In this document: in pieces, positions 18,379 through 27,077 of the stretch
Numbering within the stretch: position 1 is the first letter of the stretch
Layout: each line of letters begins with the position of its first letter
Assembly: GCF_023278085.1 (NCBI RefSeq)
Contig: NZ_CP066265.1
Span: 2,696,501 to 2,760,500 of the forward strand
Origin: Pseudomonas syringae
GTDB taxonomy: Bacteria; Pseudomonadota; Gammaproteobacteria; Pseudomonadales; Pseudomonadaceae
Length of the DNA: 64,000 nucleotides
Direction of reading: 5' to 3'
Notes under the pieces: generated by a model
What the model was told of the DNA's origin: nothing
Seen by the model: only the letters and a program-made list of their open reading frames with translations
The model's database searches: none
Made by a program: the position numbers and the translations under genes

Positions 18379-18460
18379 CCAGAACAAACTCGTCTTATGG
18401 GCTGCCCGTCGCAGGCTCGTAACGTATTCCTCGTCAAGGCCATCAACGAGGAATGCCAAC

Positions 18461-19669
18461 GTGACCGCATCTCGCATCGCTGCCCGCGTGCTCCGCATCA
18501 AACCATCGCCAAGCAGTGCTGCTGCCGACCGGGCCAATGAACTGCGGCGCGCTGGCAAGTCGATCATCAATCTGGTGGTCGGCGAGCCGGACTTCGACAC
18601 GCCTGCGCACATTCGTCAGGCAGCTTGCGCCGCCATCGAGAACGGTGAAACGCGCTACACACTCAACGCTGGCACCGCAGCGCTGCGCGAGGCTATTGCA
18701 GCCAAACTGCAGCGCGAAAACGGCCTGACCTACGCGCCCGGCCAGATCGTGGTCACCAGCGGTGCGAAGGCTGCCATCTTCAATGCTTTCGCGGCGACAT
18801 TGGGTGTCGACGATGAAGTACTGATTCCTGCGCCTTACTGGGTGTCGTACCCGGACATGGTGCTGGCGTGCGACGGTCGCCCTGTCACCCTGGCATGCCC
18901 GGAAGAAAACCAGTTCAAGCTGACTGCCGCGCAACTGCGCAATGCGATCACTCCGCGCACCCGCTGGCTGCTGCTCAACTCGCCGAGCAACCCGACCGGC
19001 GCGACCTACAGCGCAGCCGAATGGCGCGCGCTGGCCGACGTACTGCTCGACTACCCGGACGTGCTGGTCATGACCGATGACATCTACGAGCACATCCGCT
19101 ACGACGACACACCGCTCAGCCACCTGCTCACTGTCGAGCCCGCGTTGCGCGAACGCGTGCTGATCATCAACGGCGTCTCCAAGACCTACGCCATGACCGG
19201 CTGGCGTATCGGCTACGCTGCTGGCCCCGCAGATATCATCAGTGCGATGGCAACCCTGCAATCGCAATCCACCAGCAACGCCTGCTCCGTGAGCCAGGCC
19301 GCTGCAGTGGCAGCACTCAACGGTGATCAGTCATTTGTCGACGAAAGCGTCAAGGTCTACAAGCAGCGTCGCGATCGCTGCCTGGCGCTGATCAATGCGA
19401 TTGACGGCCTGAGCTGCATCAAGCCGGAAGGCGCGTTCTATCTGTACGTCAATTGCGGCGCGCTGATCGGCAAGCGCACGCCATCGGGCGCATTGCTGGA
19501 GGCCGACACCGACGTGGTCCTGTACCTGCTGGAAAGTCAGGGCGTCGCCGTTGTAGCGGGCACCGCGTATGGCCTGGCGCCGTTTTTCAGAATGTCGACC
19601 GCGACCGCCATCGAGACCCTTGAAAGCGGCTGTGCGCGCATTGCGACCGCTGTCGCTGCGTTGCGCTGA
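18461..19669 (+). CDS. PLP-dependent aminotransferase, class I (aspartate aminotransferase-like)
   Basis: A 402-residue fold-type I aminotransferase: VVGEPDFDTP, YTLNAGTAALREAIA, SPSNPTGATY, TDDIYE and the PLP lysine K241 in GVSKTYAMTGWRIGYAAG. The start is the GTG at 18461, which follows GAGGAA at good spacing and gives the family N-terminus; longer reading to 18239 crosses the regulatory region. It transfers an amino group between an amino acid and 2-oxoglutarate or oxaloacetate; the true substrate is unknown. It is followed 11 bp later by an MFS gene, and then a porin. Confidence 0.88.
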   Translation: MTASRIAARVLRIKPSPSSAAADRANELRRAGKSIINLVVGEPDFDTPAHIRQAACAAIENGETRYTLNAGTAALREAIAAKLQRENGLTYAPGQIVVTSGAKAAIFNAFAATLGVDDEVLIPAPYWVSYPDMVLACDGRPVTLACPEENQFKLTAAQLRNAITPRTRWLLLNSPSNPTGATYSAAEWRALADVLLDYPDVLVMTDDIYEHIRYDDTPLSHLLTVEPALRERVLIINGVSKTYAMTGWRIGYAAGPADIISAMATLQSQSTSNACSVSQAAAVAALNGDQSFVDESVKVYKQRRDRCLALINAIDGLSCIKPEGAFYLYVNCGALIGKRTPSGALLEADTDVVLYLLESQGVAVVAGTAYGLAPFFRMSTATAIETLESGCARIATAVAALR

Positions 19670-19679
19670 GCGCATTCAC

Positions 19680-21236
19680 ATGACGACGCCGAGCCATCCA
19701 GCCCTGACCTTCAAACAGGCCCTGCTGGCCATGCTCGGCATTTCACTGGTGCTGATGCTCTCGGCACTCGACCAGACCGTGATCGGCAACGCGCTGCCCA
19801 GCATCGTCTCGGAACTCAACGGTTTCGAGCTGTACGCCTGGGTCGCTACCGGTTATCTGCTGGCCTCCATTGTGACCATCCCGATCTTCGGCCGGCTGGG
19901 CGACTTCTATGGGCGCAAACCCTTCGTGCTTGCAGCCACAGTGATATTTACCCTGGCCTCGCTGGTCTGCGCGCTGGCAGACAGCATGCTGACGCTGGTG
20001 ATCGGCCGCGCCATGCAAGGCATTGGTGGCGGAATGCTGATCGGTACGGCGTTCGCCTGCGTGCCGGAACTGTTTCCCGACACCCGTCAGCGGCTGCGCT
20101 GGCAGGTGCTGCTCAGCGCCATGTTCAGCGTGGTCAATGCCATCGGCCCGGGGCTGGGCGGTTATCTGACAGGCGAGTTTGGCTGGCGCTCGGTGTTCTG
20201 GCTGAATCTGCCATTGGGCATGATCGCCCTGTTCTTTGCCTGGCGTTTTCTGCCGTGGTATCGCCCGCAGCCTGCGGGGCCGATCCGTCTGGACTGGATC
20301 GGTGCGGTATTGATCGTCCTGAGCCTGGGCAGCCTGCAACTGTTCGTCGAATGGCTCGGTCAGCGTCCCTTGGCAATCAGCCTGCTGTGCGGCGCGGTCA
20401 CGGTTATCGCCTTGACGGGCCTCTGGTTCCAGGAACGCCGTTGCGCGTTTGCGTTGCTGCCCGCCGGGCTGTTTGCCAACCGCAGCATCCGCCTGCTGTT
20501 CATCACGTCGCTGCTGGCCGGCGCGATCATGTTTACCTTGCTGTTCTACCTGCCACTGTTGTTGCAGGGCAGTTACGGCTACTCGCCGCAAGACGCTGGC
20601 CTGCTGCTGACACCGCTGGCCCTGAGTATCACCCTGGGCGCGATCGTCAATAGCCGGATCATGACGCGGCTGAGCAATCCAAATCTGCTGCCGACCGCCG
20701 GTTTCATCGCCCTGTCCATTGCCTGCGCGGCACTGGCGATGGTCGGACTGCAGGCCGGTTTCTCGACCCTGTTGTTGCTCATTCTGCTGGCGGGCCTGGG
20801 GCTGGGCTTCATTCTGCTCAATCTTACCGTGTTCACCCAGACCCTTGCCGAGCGCCAGTACCTCGGCATCGCCACGGCGCTGACCCAATCTTTACGACTG
20901 GTCGGCGGATTGCTCGGCACGGCGGCCATCGGCGTGCTGGTCAAATGGCTGTACCTGGCCAACCTGCACAGTGCCCTGGCCTCGGCGGGCCAGCTACAGG
21001 CCATGCCGCACCTGGTTGACCCTCAGGTGCTGTTGCAGCACCTGCCTGTGAGTAACGATGCCACCTTGCTGTTGGCCCGCACCGCCCTCGCTCACGCAGT
21101 CGGCACCGCGCTGTTGCTCTGCGCCGGGCTTGGCGTCGTGGCGTTGTTCACGCTTTACCGGTTGCCTCGCGTCACGCTGTATCAGGCGTCAACCGCTGCA
21201 CCCCATCCTGTTGAACAACACCTGCCTGACAAATAA
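19680..21236 (+). CDS. MFS transporter, 14-TM DHA2/EmrB-QacA type
   Basis: A 518-residue MFS protein with about 14 membrane segments. Motif D1 (SALDQTVIGNALPSI) in helix 1, motif A (GRLGDFYGRK) and motif C-like glycines (GPGLGGYLTG) mark it as drug:H+ antiporter family 2. These usually export toxic or waste compounds, though some serve in pathway-product efflux. The ATG at 19680 is used because the longer frame overlaps the aminotransferase. It is probably cotranscribed with the aminotransferase and the OprD porin. Confidence 0.87.
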   Translation: MTTPSHPALTFKQALLAMLGISLVLMLSALDQTVIGNALPSIVSELNGFELYAWVATGYLLASIVTIPIFGRLGDFYGRKPFVLAATVIFTLASLVCALADSMLTLVIGRAMQGIGGGMLIGTAFACVPELFPDTRQRLRWQVLLSAMFSVVNAIGPGLGGYLTGEFGWRSVFWLNLPLGMIALFFAWRFLPWYRPQPAGPIRLDWIGAVLIVLSLGSLQLFVEWLGQRPLAISLLCGAVTVIALTGLWFQERRCAFALLPAGLFANRSIRLLFITSLLAGAIMFTLLFYLPLLLQGSYGYSPQDAGLLLTPLALSITLGAIVNSRIMTRLSNPNLLPTAGFIALSIACAALAMVGLQAGFSTLLLLILLAGLGLGFILLNLTVFTQTLAERQYLGIATALTQSLRLVGGLLGTAAIGVLVKWLYLANLHSALASAGQLQAMPHLVDPQVLLQHLPVSNDATLLLARTALAHAVGTALLLCAGLGVVALFTLYRLPRVTLYQASTAAPHPVEQHLPDK

Positions 21237-21303
21237 CAAGAAACCTGACTGCCGTCTGACTCTGCCTCTCACAACACTTAACTACAGCATGAGGATGAAC
21301 CCG

Positions 21304-22635
21304 ATGGAGCGTATCAATCGCGCCACCACTTTCGTTGCGGGCTTTTGTGGCCTGCTGATCGCGCAACAGAGCTACGGCGAAGGCTTTCTGGAAGACAGCA
21401 AGGCCAGTATTCTGGCGCGCAACTTCTTCAGCAATGCAGACAATCGCAGCGGCGCAGCCGATCCCAACTACACCCAGGAATGGGGACAGGGCTTCATGCT
21501 CAACTACCAGTCCGGCTACACACCGGGCACCGTCGGCTTCGGCGTCGACGCGCTCGGCCAGTTGGGCATCCGCCTGGACTCGGGCAAAGGCCGCCATTAC
21601 AACCCGCAAAGTACCGCGTTCAATGGCAACATTTTCCCGACTGACAGCGATGGCCGCGCAGTCGACGAGTTCAGCAGCCTGGGCGCAACACTCAAGGCAC
21701 GCGTCTCCAAAACCGAGCTGAAGTACGGGACGCTGGTGCCCATGTTGCCGGTGGTGATGTCCACCGACCGTATGCTGCAACAAACCTTTCGTGGCGGGCA
21801 GATTCAGTCTGGCGACGTGAAGGACTTCACGTTCACCGCGGGTCAGCTGGAACATGTCATGGGCCGCGGTTCGACCAATCAGATGGGCATGTCGATTCCT
21901 GGCGCAAACAACCCGCTGACCGGTGAGTTCGTCAACACGTTCTATTACGCGGGCGTCGATTACAAACCGACCAAAGACCTGACCTTGCAGTATTACTACG
22001 GCAACCTGGAGAACTTCTATAAGCAGAACTTTCTGGGCCTGAAATACGACATGCAACTCGGTCCCGGCACGTTGCGCACCGACCTGCGCCACTTCGACAA
22101 CCGCTCGGACGGCGCCAACGGCCACGATCCATCGTTCTACACCGTGGGCTATTACGGTAATGGTGTGACCAAAGGTGAAGTCGACAGCCGCCTGTCCAGC
22201 GCGCAGTTCACCTATCTAATCGACGGCCACACCTTGGCTGCCGGTTATCAGGCAGTGACCGGCGACAGTGACGCTGTCTGGCTGAATCAGGGTGATGGAT
22301 CAACGGCCTACTTCATGACCGAATCAATGATCGGCAAATTCCAGCGCGCCGGAGAACGCACCTGGCAGGTTCGCTATGGCTATGACTTCGCCAGACTGGG
22401 CGTACCGGGTCTCAACTTCCTGGCGATGTATGAAAGCGGCTCGAATATCCAGACCTCCGACGGCGACAAGAAGGAATGGGAGCGCAACGTGACCCTGAGT
22501 TACGTGGTGCAGTCCGGCCCGGCGAAAAACCTCAGCGTTGCCCTGCGCCACGCGCAACTGCGCACCGAGTTCGCCAGCCAGCGTGATTCCGATGAGCATC
22601 GGATTATCGTGAGTTACCCGATCAATATTTTCTGA
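21304..22635 (+). CDS. OprD-family outer membrane porin
   Basis: A 443-residue porin with a signal peptide ending QQSYGEG and the OprD landmarks: FLEDSKASILARNFF, QEWGQGFMLNYQSGYTPG, GFGVDALGQLGI, the YYGNLEN eyelet region, and a C-terminal strand VSYPINIF. OprD-type porins admit basic amino acids or carboxylates. The ATG at 21304 follows GAGGA with eight-base spacing; in-frame ATGs at 21289 and 21295 are alternatives. It follows the MFS gene, and a strong hairpin lies just downstream. Confidence 0.9.
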   Translation: MERINRATTFVAGFCGLLIAQQSYGEGFLEDSKASILARNFFSNADNRSGAADPNYTQEWGQGFMLNYQSGYTPGTVGFGVDALGQLGIRLDSGKGRHYNPQSTAFNGNIFPTDSDGRAVDEFSSLGATLKARVSKTELKYGTLVPMLPVVMSTDRMLQQTFRGGQIQSGDVKDFTFTAGQLEHVMGRGSTNQMGMSIPGANNPLTGEFVNTFYYAGVDYKPTKDLTLQYYYGNLENFYKQNFLGLKYDMQLGPGTLRTDLRHFDNRSDGANGHDPSFYTVGYYGNGVTKGEVDSRLSSAQFTYLIDGHTLAAGYQAVTGDSDAVWLNQGDGSTAYFMTESMIGKFQRAGERTWQVRYGYDFARLGVPGLNFLAMYESGSNIQTSDGDKKEWERNVTLSYVVQSGPAKNLSVALRHAQLRTEFASQRDSDEHRIIVSYPINIF

Positions 22636-22644
22636 AGCAGGCTG

Positions 22645-22673
22645 GGCAGCAGATACAAAACGTGTCTGCTGCC
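22645..22673. terminator. hairpin terminator-like structure after oprD
   Basis: GGCAGCAGATAC pairs with GTGTCTGCTGCC (12 bp, one G-T wobble) around a five-base loop, ten bases after the porin stop and before a convergent gene. No T tract follows. Confidence 0.6.
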
Positions 22674-22686
22674 TGATGCAGGCTGT

Positions 22687-23169
22687 TCAGCTCTTCATCG
22701 ACATTACCGCAGCCTGTTTTGCCTGAGTGTCTGACATGCTGCCATTGTTTGACGCTTTCTCCAGCGCCGCATTGGCGGTCATGAGCCCGGCATTCAGCCC
22801 GGCAAGGGCCGTTTGCAGTGAACCAGCCTTAACCTGTCTGGCTTGCGGAGACAGGCTACCATCGGCCATCACTGCCTGCAGTTCAGCCATTTTTTCAGCG
22901 ATCTGCTGCTTCAACTCGCGAATCCGGATCAACGTGTCCTTGACGTTACCCGGCAGATCGCTCTCTTTGATATCGCGGTTTGGATCGCTGTCAGCCGCAG
23001 CTTTGGTGATGCCTGCACTCGACAGAGAAACTTTAACGCTCGCTGGAGCCGCCGCCGTTGCCGAGCCCGTCGATGCCGCGCTCGCCTGATCTGCGGACTC
23101 TGCTTTGGCAGCATCCTTGAGCAATGAAAGCTCACTGCCACTCAAAGTCTTTGTGTTGATAGTCAGCAT
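22687..23169 (-). CDS. small Ala/Ser-rich helical protein of unknown function
   Basis: A 160-residue protein starting MLTINTKTLSGSELSLLKDA. It has a low-complexity Ala/Ser/Thr stretch (residues ~25-45), then a likely coiled coil (VKDTLIRIRELKQQIAEKMAEL, residues ~75-100) and a helical C-terminus rich in Ala and Asn. It has no cysteine, signal peptide or membrane segment. This composition recalls type III-secreted or flagellar-type accessory proteins, but no Hrp box was found upstream. The start at 23169 is favoured by composition; 23244 is possible. A TGTATC-N6-GATACA dyad lies in its promoter region. Confidence 0.65.
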   Translation of the reverse strand: MLTINTKTLSGSELSLLKDAAKAESADQASAASTGSATAAAPASVKVSLSSAGITKAAADSDPNRDIKESDLPGNVKDTLIRIRELKQQIAEKMAELQAVMADGSLSPQARQVKAGSLQTALAGLNAGLMTANAALEKASNNGSMSDTQAKQAAVMSMKS

Positions 23170-23199
23170 GTGAGCGTCTCTCAAGTACGGATTGAAAAG

Positions 23200-23217
23200 T
23201 GTATCGGCAATGATACA
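23200..23217. promoter_or_regulatory. TGTATC-N6-GATACA inverted repeat
   Basis: A perfect six-base dyad with a six-base spacer (GGCAAT), ~30 bp upstream of the start at 23169. It could be an operator for a dimeric regulator of the small helical protein. No regulator is implied by neighbours. Confidence 0.35.
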
Positions 23218-23274
23218 TATCTCTTGAAAGATGTTGCCCATCATACGTTTAACGGTGTTCCAGGCATTCCTTCT

Positions 23275-23309
23275 GGTGTCAGGGCTCGGATGTACCGGGC
23301 CCTGACACC
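23275..23309. terminator. 15-bp hairpin after the monooxygenase-fold gene
   Basis: GGTGTCAGGGCTCGG pairs with CCGGGCCCTGACACC (15 bp, one wobble) with a five-base loop. It begins four bases after the stop of the minus-strand gene ending at 23313. It is very stable but has no T tract. Confidence 0.6.
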
Positions 23310-23312
23310 GAC

Positions 23313-23621
23313 TCAGTTCGATACCGGATCGAGGAATATCAGTTGCGGCGCTTCTGCAAACAACTCGCCGCTGGCGGCGGCAAACTGTTGATAGTGTGAC
23401 GTAGCAACATGCGCATCAAGAGCCGCCTGGTCCTTGAAACATTCACGCATGTAGAACGTTCCCGGCTCATCGCGCTTTTCGAATAATACGTACTCGATAT
23501 TCCCCGGCTCTGTTCGGGTTGGCGACACCAGTGCCGATAACGCGTCTTTCAATGCCGATTCTTTACCTGCTTTGGCTTTCAGTACCGCGATCAAGACTAC
23601 TTGCTTTGTCTGTGCACTCAC
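23313..23621 (-). CDS. antibiotic biosynthesis monooxygenase-fold (YgiN-like) protein
   Basis: A ~102-residue ABM-domain protein: VVLIAVLKAKAGKESALKDAL, EPGNIEYVLFEKRDEPGTFYMRECFKD, AALDAHVATSHYQQF. Members are dimeric ferredoxin-like proteins acting as quinol monooxygenases or in reactive small-molecule handling. The GTG at 23621 has GGAG at good spacing; a TTG at 23651 would overlap the upstream MRJP-like gene. It probably forms an operon with that gene. Confidence 0.8.
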   Translation of the reverse strand: MSAQTKQVVLIAVLKAKAGKESALKDALSALVSPTRTEPGNIEYVLFEKRDEPGTFYMRECFKDQAALDAHVATSHYQQFAAASGELFAEAPQLIFLDPVSN

Positions 23622-23647
23622 TGTCCATTCTCCACTGTTCAATTCAA

Positions 23648-24832
23648 TCAATGCGTAGGTGCAGGCGCAGCGCCGACTTTCACACGCAGCAGGCTGTAAG
23701 GTTTTTCCCGTTTGTCCTGCCCGGCGTTGAAGCCTGCCTGGCGGTGCAACTGGTTGACGATGAAATACAGGTAGCCATCAGGGCCAATTGACAAGGTGTC
23801 AGGCCACAACATGCGCGGATCGTGCGCGACGGTCTGCCAGACACCGCTCGGCAGAAGCTTGCGAATTGCATTGTGCTCGTAGTCACCCGCGTATACGGCA
23901 CCGTCTGCATCAGATTCCAGACCATCGGAAGCGCCCTTTTCACCCAGATCCTTGACCGCTGCGGCCAGTTGCGGCTCAGTCACCTGGCTGTCGTTCAACA
24001 GGTCGGTCGCGACCGAATAAAGATGACGGCTGGACAATGGCGAGAAATACAGCGTCTTGCCATCTGCCGACAGCGCAATGCCATCGGACGCGACGGTGAC
24101 AGGCTTGCGCTTCCCGTCCGGCCCTTGGCCAAGCACCTGCACGCCCTCCACTACCGGCACGAAATCAGGGTCTGCGGACGTTGCCTTCGCCCCGCTCAAG
24201 CGCCGCACCGCTTGCCCACTGGCTATATCCATGACAATGATCGCGCCCGGACCGCTCACCGACGAGTCGGTGACATACACCGTCCCCTCCGTGCCTTTGC
24301 GGAAGTCGAAGCGCATGTCGTTGACATAGGTGCCGGGCAATATGACGTTATCCGGGAATACCAGCCGCTTGACGATCTTGTGGCTGGCCAGGTCGACCGC
24401 AACCAGCTTGACGCCCCGTGGACGTGGCGAGGCAAACTCCGGTGCTGCAGTGTCCAGAAGCCAGACGCGTCCCTTGCCGTCGGCAACCACACTTTGCACG
24501 CTGATCAACCCGTCGCCAGGATCCTTCGGATTTTCCCGGTTGACCGCAAGATCCGGATAAGCCACCACCTTGCCGTTCCGGATCTCACCGACCGTGAAAG
24601 GCACCTTGTCACCCCAGCGAGGGAAATTGACGAAGATTCGCCCGGTTTCGGAGACTGTTACGCCGGTAGGCATTGCGTCGTAGAAGGCATGGACCTGTTC
24701 AAGCTTGCCTATAGGTTTGTCGGCCGGCGCGCCGGCAGGCAACTCGGTAGTGGTCATGCCATAGGCCAAAGAGGTTGTGAGACTGGCTGCCGACATGATG
24801 GCAAGTGCTGCGGCCATGGTTTTTCGATGCAT
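23648..24832 (-). CDS. secreted MRJP/yellow-family beta-propeller protein
   Basis: A 394-residue protein with a signal peptide (MHRKTMAAALAIMSAASLTT...AYG). The mature part matches the major royal jelly/yellow family: VTVSETGRIFVNFPRWGDKVPFTVGEI, GRVWLLDTA, NVILPGTYVNDMRFD, LYFSPLSSRHLYSV and YEHNAIRKL near the end. It is presumably a periplasmic six-bladed propeller; bacterial members have no settled enzymatic role (lactonase or dopachrome tautomerase-like activities have been suggested for relatives). It is followed by a YgiN-like gene, hinting at quinone or catechol chemistry. Confidence 0.82.
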   Translation of the reverse strand: MHRKTMAAALAIMSAASLTTSLAYGMTTTELPAGAPADKPIGKLEQVHAFYDAMPTGVTVSETGRIFVNFPRWGDKVPFTVGEIRNGKVVAYPDLAVNRENPKDPGDGLISVQSVVADGKGRVWLLDTAAPEFASPRPRGVKLVAVDLASHKIVKRLVFPDNVILPGTYVNDMRFDFRKGTEGTVYVTDSSVSGPGAIIVMDIASGQAVRRLSGAKATSADPDFVPVVEGVQVLGQGPDGKRKPVTVASDGIALSADGKTLYFSPLSSRHLYSVATDLLNDSQVTEPQLAAAVKDLGEKGASDGLESDADGAVYAGDYEHNAIRKLLPSGVWQTVAHDPRMLWPDTLSIGPDGYLYFIVNQLHRQAGFNAGQDKREKPYSLLRVKVGAAPAPTH

Positions 24833-25076
24833 GCTGCTCTCCTGACGGGCCAGCCGGGTGGCCCATCGGTATCAAGGTTGATGCGCACGACGTGTGATGA
24901 CTTTCATCAAGACACGCTGCTCAAGGGTGTGGGGTAGACAAGATGGTGAGCAGTTTGGTCTTTCAGGGTACAAAGAAAAACACGGGGAACGCACTAACAC
25001 TTTCAACACGGGATTGAAGATGCGCACTCATCCTTACATACATAGATCCCGTCGCATTGGCACGGTATACAGTCTC
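24833..25076. other. non-coding stretch upstream of the MRJP gene
   Basis: No supported gene. It should contain the promoter of the minus-strand MRJP gene. GC content drops around 24940-25020. I see no clear operator. Confidence 0.5.
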
Positions 25077-25285
25077 GTTCCCGCCTGCTCAAGATCGGAC
25101 GCAGAGCGTCCAGAACGGCATGACGACGCAGAGCGTCGCACGATATTGAGGTTATCGTTCCGCTGATTCAAGACCGGACGCAGAGCGCTCAGCGCGGCAT
25201 GCCTATGCAGAGCGTCGTACGATAGTTGAGGTTATCGTTCCGCACGCTCCAGCGTGGGAATGCAGTTCTGGACGCTCTGCGTCCA
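25077..25285. repeat. 80-bp tandem repeat with GACGCAGAGCGTC palindromes
   Basis: Two head-to-tail units begin with GTTCC at 25077 and 25157, and a third partial unit begins at 25237, an exact 80-bp period. Each unit contains GGACGCAGAGCG, a second GCAGAGCGTCG and the end GAGGTTATCGTTCC. The partial unit carries ACGCTCCAGCGT and GGACGCTCTGCGTCC in inverted orientation. The unit resembles the intergenic repeats common in P. syringae genomes. There is no coding content. Confidence 0.8.
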
Positions 25286-25462
25286 ACCTTGAATAGGCGC
25301 GGCAGCATGTATGTGTGACGGGGAGCGTCACCCAATGCATGCCAACGCGCAACAGCCCTATGATGATGACCAGCATCTTGTTTGTCCGCCGCTTTGATGA
25401 CGTTCAACATCAATGCTATATTTGCGGCCTGTCGAATGGAGCAGGCAAAAGAGGCAACCCCA

Positions 25463-26044
25463 ATGAGAGTCACCAAGGCGCAGGCCCAAGCCAACCGGGC
25501 ACACATTGTCGAGACGGCTTCTGTTCAGTTCCGTGAGCACGGCTATGACGGTGTCGGGGTGGCTGATCTGATGGCAGCGGCAGGCTTTACCCATGGTGGT
25601 TTTTACAAGCACTTCGGCTCGAAGTCTGACCTGATGGCTGAAGCGGCGGCCTGCGCCATTGCGCAGACGGTAGAGCAGTCGAAGGGTATCGCCCCTGCGC
25701 AGTTCATCGACTATTACCTGTCCAGAGAACACCGTGACAATCCCGGCACGGGCTGTACCATGGCCGCGCTCGGCGGCGACGCCGCGCGCCAGTCGGATGA
25801 TGTCAAACAGACGTTTGCTGACGGCATCGAGCGGACGCTGGCTGCCTTTGCGCCCGCCGATGCGGCGACCGATGACGCAATCCGCCAGCGGGCGCGGGCG
25901 AAAACCATTGATATGTTTGCCCATGCGTTGGGCGCTGTGCTGCTGTCGCGCAGTTGCCCGGACGACTCGCCACTGGCGGACGAGATACTCGACGTCTGTC
26001 GCGCACGAATGCAGGCGCAATTGAAGCCAGCGCAGGCTGACTGA
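25463..26044 (+). CDS. TetR-family regulator
   Basis: A 193-residue TetR protein. The HTH lies in IVETASVQFREHGYDGVGVADLMAAAG then THGGFYKHFGSKSDLMAEA, the usual TetR N-terminal signature. The C-terminal ligand domain (DNPGTGCTMAALGGDAARQ) resembles regulators of short-chain dehydrogenase or oxidoreductase genes. The ATG at 25463 follows GAGG; an ATG at 25436 is possible. The neighbours do not reveal its target. Confidence 0.85.
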   Translation: MRVTKAQAQANRAHIVETASVQFREHGYDGVGVADLMAAAGFTHGGFYKHFGSKSDLMAEAAACAIAQTVEQSKGIAPAQFIDYYLSREHRDNPGTGCTMAALGGDAARQSDDVKQTFADGIERTLAAFAPADAATDDAIRQRARAKTIDMFAHALGAVLLSRSCPDDSPLADEILDVCRARMQAQLKPAQAD

Positions 26045-26061
26045 CGGGTTCGCTTGAGGCA

Positions 26062-26094
26062 GCGGGCAGGACAGGACCATTGCGCCCTGCCCGC
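26062..26094. terminator. hairpin between TetR gene and second pxp operon
   Basis: GCGGGCAGG (26062-26070) pairs with CCTGCCCGC (26086-26094), a nine-base perfect stem between two convergent stop codons. No T tract; placement supports a bidirectional terminator. Confidence 0.5.
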
Positions 26095-26102
26095 CGATCG
26101 CT

Positions 26103-27077
26103 TCAGGACGGAAACAGTTTGCTCAGGCAGGCCAGTTTCTTCTTGTAGGATTTTCGTGCCAGCAAGGCATCTTCCAAAGTGACTGCGACGAAACGCGCTT
26201 TCTGGTTGGGCTGCATCTGGCCGATCAGGTCCAGGTCAGCGCTGATCACCGTGCCGATCATCGCGTAGCCGCCGCCCGAGACCGCATCACGGTGCAACAC
26301 AATCGGCTCCAGCCCGGCCGGTACCTGAATCGAACCTATCGGGTAGCAACTGTCGACAATGTTCGAGGGATCAGAGCCAGCGCCAAACGGCTGCTCGCGG
26401 GGCTGAAAGGTCAATGCACGGCCACCCTTGAAGCGATAACCGATACGGTCTGCTTCAGAACCTACTGTCCACGACTCGGAGAAAAAGCTGGTCGCGGCAA
26501 ACTCGGTCAGGCGTTCGTAATACAGTCCCGGCACCACACGCAGATAAACTTCCCCGCCCAGCGACTGGCGCAGCGCCATCGGCAGACTTGCCCCTGCTCG
26601 GCCTTTGCCGCCGGGAATGCCGATCGGCAATTGGTCGTCAGCCTCCAGCCTGCGCCCCTGAAAACCGCCCAGCGCGCCCAGCGTGTAGGTCGAACGGCTG
26701 CCCAGCACCAGCGGCACATCGATACCGCCCGCCACCGCGAGATAGGCACGGGCACCGTCTTTGGGAAAATCAAAGCGCAATACCTGCCCCGCCTTGACCG
26801 AAAATGCAGTGTCATGGTGCATTTCCACGCCGTCCAGGCGCGCGGCCATGTGGGCACCGCAGACAGCTGCCAGTGTGTCGCAGTGAAATTCCAGTTCCGG
26901 CCCGATCAACGTGCACTCCAGCCCGGCGGCACCTGGCGGATTGCCAACCAGATGATTGGCAGCACTGAGCGCGTATTGGTCGAGCGCGCCCGAGGGGGGA
27001 ATGCCGAGGTGGTAATAGCCTTCGCGGCCGAGGTCCTGGACTGACGTGGCCAGGCCCGGTTTGATGACCTTGATCAT
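26103..27077 (-). CDS. pxpC: 5-oxoprolinase subunit PxpC (second copy)
   Basis: A 324-residue AHS2/KipA-family protein: VQDLGREGYYHLGIPPSGALDQ, GSRSTYTLGALGGFQGRRL, SCYPIGSIQVPAGLEPIVLHRDAVSGGGYAMIG. With PxpA and PxpB it hydrolyses 5-oxo-L-proline to glutamate with ATP. It overlaps pxpB by four bases. It is only moderately similar to the copy at 13690-14661 by eye, and this set has no biotin carboxylase genes. Confidence 0.88.
   Translation of the reverse strand: MIKVIKPGLATSVQDLGREGYYHLGIPPSGALDQYALSAANHLVGNPPGAAGLECTLIGPELEFHCDTLAAVCGAHMAARLDGVEMHHDTAFSVKAGQVLRFDFPKDGARAYLAVAGGIDVPLVLGSRSTYTLGALGGFQGRRLEADDQLPIGIPGGKGRAGASLPMALRQSLGGEVYLRVVPGLYYERLTEFAATSFFSESWTVGSEADRIGYRFKGGRALTFQPREQPFGAGSDPSNIVDSCYPIGSIQVPAGLEPIVLHRDAVSGGGYAMIGTVISADLDLIGQMQPNQKARFVAVTLEDALLARKSYKKKLACLSKLFPS

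Noticed and set aside
23170..23280. Hrp box upstream of the small helical protein
   Set aside because: GGAACA is present, but the CCACNNA half is missing at the right spacing.
25077..25285. CRISPR array from repeated units
   Set aside because: The period is a continuous 80-bp tandem unit without variable spacers, and no cas genes are present.
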